Position numbers and translations under genes: made by a program. Below are positions 62,263 to 64,000 of a DNA stretch of 64,000 bases, one piece after another. Positions within the stretch are counted from its first letter, which is position 1. Each line of letters begins with the position of its first letter. The notes below the pieces were generated by a model, which was not told the DNA's origin, ran no database searches, and worked only from the letters and a program-made list of their open reading frames with translations. Source of the stretch: Oscillatoria princeps RMCB-10 (lineage in GTDB: Bacteria; Cyanobacteriota; Cyanobacteriia; Cyanobacteriales; Oscillatoriaceae). The DNA is taken from the NCBI GenBank assembly GCA_019359235.1, contig JAHHHT010000009.1:241177-305176 (forward strand), read 5' to 3'.

Positions 62263-63348
62263 ATGGAACACCATATAAATCCTCGTTTCGATCGTTATAT
62301 TCTCAGGCCCGACAAAAGCAGCGCCAGGCCGGTGACATCATTAGCGCAGCAATGGGCGAAAAGATATGTCCAGAACCTGCAAGGCGGTTCTGTGGGGGCG
62401 GGAGAACCGGCAGTTGGGAAGCTGACAGCGGTGGGCCGCAAACAAAGTCGGGTGGAAACGGCTGAACAGCTGCGGCAGTCGCTGCGGTTGGCGTGTGCCG
62501 GTGGCTGGTCAAAAACCGAGATGCTGCTGGCCCGGGAAGTCAAGCGACAGGGGCTCGACCTCGATCTGATCAATCCCTGGCAAATCGCGGCGGACGCTCA
62601 CCAGATATACGAGCGAGCGCTGGAATTCTACGCCGATCGGGAAGCGCCGCAGCAATTTTCGCTGGCGATTTCGCGGGAGATCGGGCGACTCCGGCAAACC
62701 CACACGGCAGCTGACCCGCGAGTGCTCGGTTTTGTTAACCTGCAGTTCCACCACACAGGCCAGTTACTCTTGGAACAGCTGCCAGACTCGGAGCGACCGC
62801 AGCTGGGCTATTATTTCAAAGTCATTGAGGATAACTTGAATATGCCGCTGCAGCGCAGCTACGAGGCGGCAGTTGCCCGAGATTCCGAGTCGCCGGAACT
62901 GCTTGCGGTGCAGCAGTTGCTGCCGGTGAGCAGCGAGATTGCCGAGAAAGTTTGCTGGCGCGTGGCCCAGCTGCACCCCAATTATCGCACTCTCAGTGGC
63001 CTGTTGAGTCAGCCAAGAGCCAACCTCTCCAGCGCCATAGATGTGGAGATGTTCCAAGTTTACCTGTGGGTGTGCCTCCTGGAGGGGAGCATCGCAGCGG
63101 TGCAGCAAGAGCTGTTCCCGCTGTGCGTTTTCCTGTACCCTGTCTTGGGGATCAAGTGGGAGCTGGTGCGGCAAATGCTCTCCCTGTTGCAAGAGGAAAT
63201 GCAAAGGTGCTTGCCGGCTGACTCGCACGCCCTGTTTGCGCCCTATTTTCAGGCGCTGTCGGAGATGTTTTCTCCTGAGGTGTTCGCTAAAGGGGACGGC
63301 AGGGAGGAACTGTCGATTGAAAATTTGGGGAATTATATGGCCGGTTGA
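62263..63348 (+). CDS. conserved-looking protein of unknown function
   Basis: A 361-residue, mostly helical, soluble protein. The first 60 residues are basic and loosely structured. After that come amphipathic helices (VETAEQLRQSLRLACAGGWS, AADAHQIYERALEFYADREA, MFQVYLWVCLLEGSIAAVQQ). No catalytic motif, membrane helix or nucleotide-binding loop is seen. The start at 62263 has GGAAGGG about 12 bases upstream. It resembles cyanobacterial conserved proteins without assigned role. Neighbours give no clue. Confidence 0.75.
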   Translation: MEHHINPRFDRYILRPDKSSARPVTSLAQQWAKRYVQNLQGGSVGAGEPAVGKLTAVGRKQSRVETAEQLRQSLRLACAGGWSKTEMLLAREVKRQGLDLDLINPWQIAADAHQIYERALEFYADREAPQQFSLAISREIGRLRQTHTAADPRVLGFVNLQFHHTGQLLLEQLPDSERPQLGYYFKVIEDNLNMPLQRSYEAAVARDSESPELLAVQQLLPVSSEIAEKVCWRVAQLHPNYRTLSGLLSQPRANLSSAIDVEMFQVYLWVCLLEGSIAAVQQELFPLCVFLYPVLGIKWELVRQMLSLLQEEMQRCLPADSHALFAPYFQALSEMFSPEVFAKGDGREELSIENLGNYMAG

Positions 63349-63660
63349 TGTCTCTTTCTGTTTCCTTCCCGACCGGCTGCCTTGTGGCGCTTTCTTATCC
63401 TTACAGGGTGTTTTTCCAGAAAAAGGCAGCCTCCATAAACGGGGCTTTTTGTGGTGAGAGAGCCGAAAGTCTGAGTTTGTATTGAGAAGAAACCGGCTTT
63501 TTCGCTTTTGACCGAGCTGAAACACGCTCTCAGGCAGTTCTTCTCAGCAGGGTGCATTCTACGATCGGCGATAGCGTTAGCGCCCTTCGGCGCGGAACGC
63601 GCGGTAGCTGAGTCACGCCGCCCACCGCTCCTGCGGATCTCGCTAACGGGACGCGACAGC
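63349..63660. other. intergenic region with a repeat
   Basis: About 63565-63655 contains CGATAGCGTTAGCGCCCTTC, then GGCGCGGAACGCGCGGTAGC, a palindrome-rich stretch of the dispersed-repeat kind. It replaces what should be the N-terminal coding part of the MazF remnant that follows. Confidence 0.45.
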
Positions 63661-63856
63661 GCCCTTCTGCCACAGGATTTTTGCTTTAATGAGACGCTCC
63701 CACAAGGTTTCTCGCTCCTGACGGACTCACTGGCGATCTGCGACAATATTCTGGCAGTGCGCAAGATTAATCTGGAACGGGAGCCATACGGTGCAATCAG
63801 CGCCGAGTCTCTAAGGAAAATCCAAACAGCGATACAAGTGGCGATTGGAGTGGGAG
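63661..63856 (+). pseudogene. PemK/MazF-family toxin, C-terminal remnant
   Basis: An in-frame stretch encodes LPQGFSLLTDSLAICDNILA, VRKINLEREPYGAISAESLR and KIQTAIQVAIGV, which match the C-terminal half of PemK/MazF endoribonuclease toxins (conserved LTxDS...Q/NILAV, then the last helix). The N-terminal half, with the catalytic Arg, is absent and replaced by repeat sequence. The 108-bp repeat follows directly. No antitoxin gene is visible. A non-functional remnant. Confidence 0.7.
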
Positions 63857-63961
63857 CATCCCGGTTGTGCAAAGAAGCCCAAATGAATGCGACAATGATT
63901 TCAGCAGGGGGTAGGAGGAGAAGATTTTTGGCCAGCGAATCTGTGGAAACGGGATTGAAAC
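63854..63961. mobile_element. 108-bp dispersed repeat (copy 2)
   Basis: Same ends (GAGCATCCCGGTTGTGC / GGAAACGGGATTGAAAC) and same length as the copy at 25452-25559, with about ten differences. It lies at the 3' edge of a MazF remnant. The two copies sit 38 kb apart in unrelated contexts. Confidence 0.75.
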
Positions 63962-64000
63962 GAAACGCCTCTGGATCTGCGCTCCCGGCTTGAGACAGTC

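Noticed and set aside
1..64000. tRNA, rRNA, tmRNA or RNase P RNA genes
   Set aside because: I looked for T-loop GGTTC-AAATCC-type signatures and conserved rRNA segments on both strands and found none that could be folded into a gene.

Overview
The window reads as chromosomal DNA of a cyanobacterium, probably filamentous. Support: many GCGATCGC (HIP1) octamers; cyanobacterium-specific families (HetZ/PatU3, DUF1823, a VTE5-like phytol kinase, an archaeal-type class I fructose-bisphosphate aldolase, several conserved orphan proteins); large Ser/Thr kinases fused to WD40 repeats; and many short palindromic intergenic repeats. No rRNA or tRNA gene was found. The species cannot be named from this sequence.

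Layout. 0-2 kb: end of a GldG-like ABC auxiliary protein and a DUF4340 protein. 2.7-6.2 kb: a membrane PAS-GGDEF-EAL protein. 7.1-7.7 kb: a six-unit repeat array. 7.8-11.5 kb: a kinase with 14 WD40 blades. 12-23 kb: mostly minus strand, amiC, murI, sds, hetZ, patU3 and a transglutaminase-like membrane protein; this order resembles the Anabaena amiC-murI-sds-hetZ-patU3 neighbourhood. 24-26 kb: yidD/acyP and a CPBP protease broken by a 108-bp repeat. 26-29 kb: DUF1823, a small secreted protein and another kinase. 29-31 kb: a VapBC-type toxin-antitoxin pair and repeat-rich DNA with an IS630 remnant. 31-36 kb: an out-of-context NusA, a GH13 amylase with CBM20, and bioF. 36-39.5 kb: alternating BON lipoproteins and YflT-like stress proteins. 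40-42.8 kb: a zinc-ribbon kinase with WD40 repeats. 43.5-48.1 kb: an NAD operon (pncB-nadD-nrtR-nadE). 48.6-49.1 kb: tandem copies of a 48/49-codon gene. 49.5-58.2 kb: housekeeping genes (phytol kinase, TPR-methyltransferase, aminotransferase, aldolase, epimerase, IscA). 58.5-59.8 kb: a TnpB gene. 59.8-64 kb: two conserved proteins of unknown function and a MazF remnant.

How the genes fit together. The NAD block is a coherent pathway with a probable local regulator. The amiC-murI-sds-hetZ-patU3 block joins peptidoglycan work, prenyl chain synthesis and a filament-differentiation regulator. The BON/stress block looks like repeated duplication of a two-gene module. The gaps carry several families of roughly 95-130 bp elements with terminal inverted repeats; several families share one palindromic core, AGAAACC(C/G)GGTTTCT.
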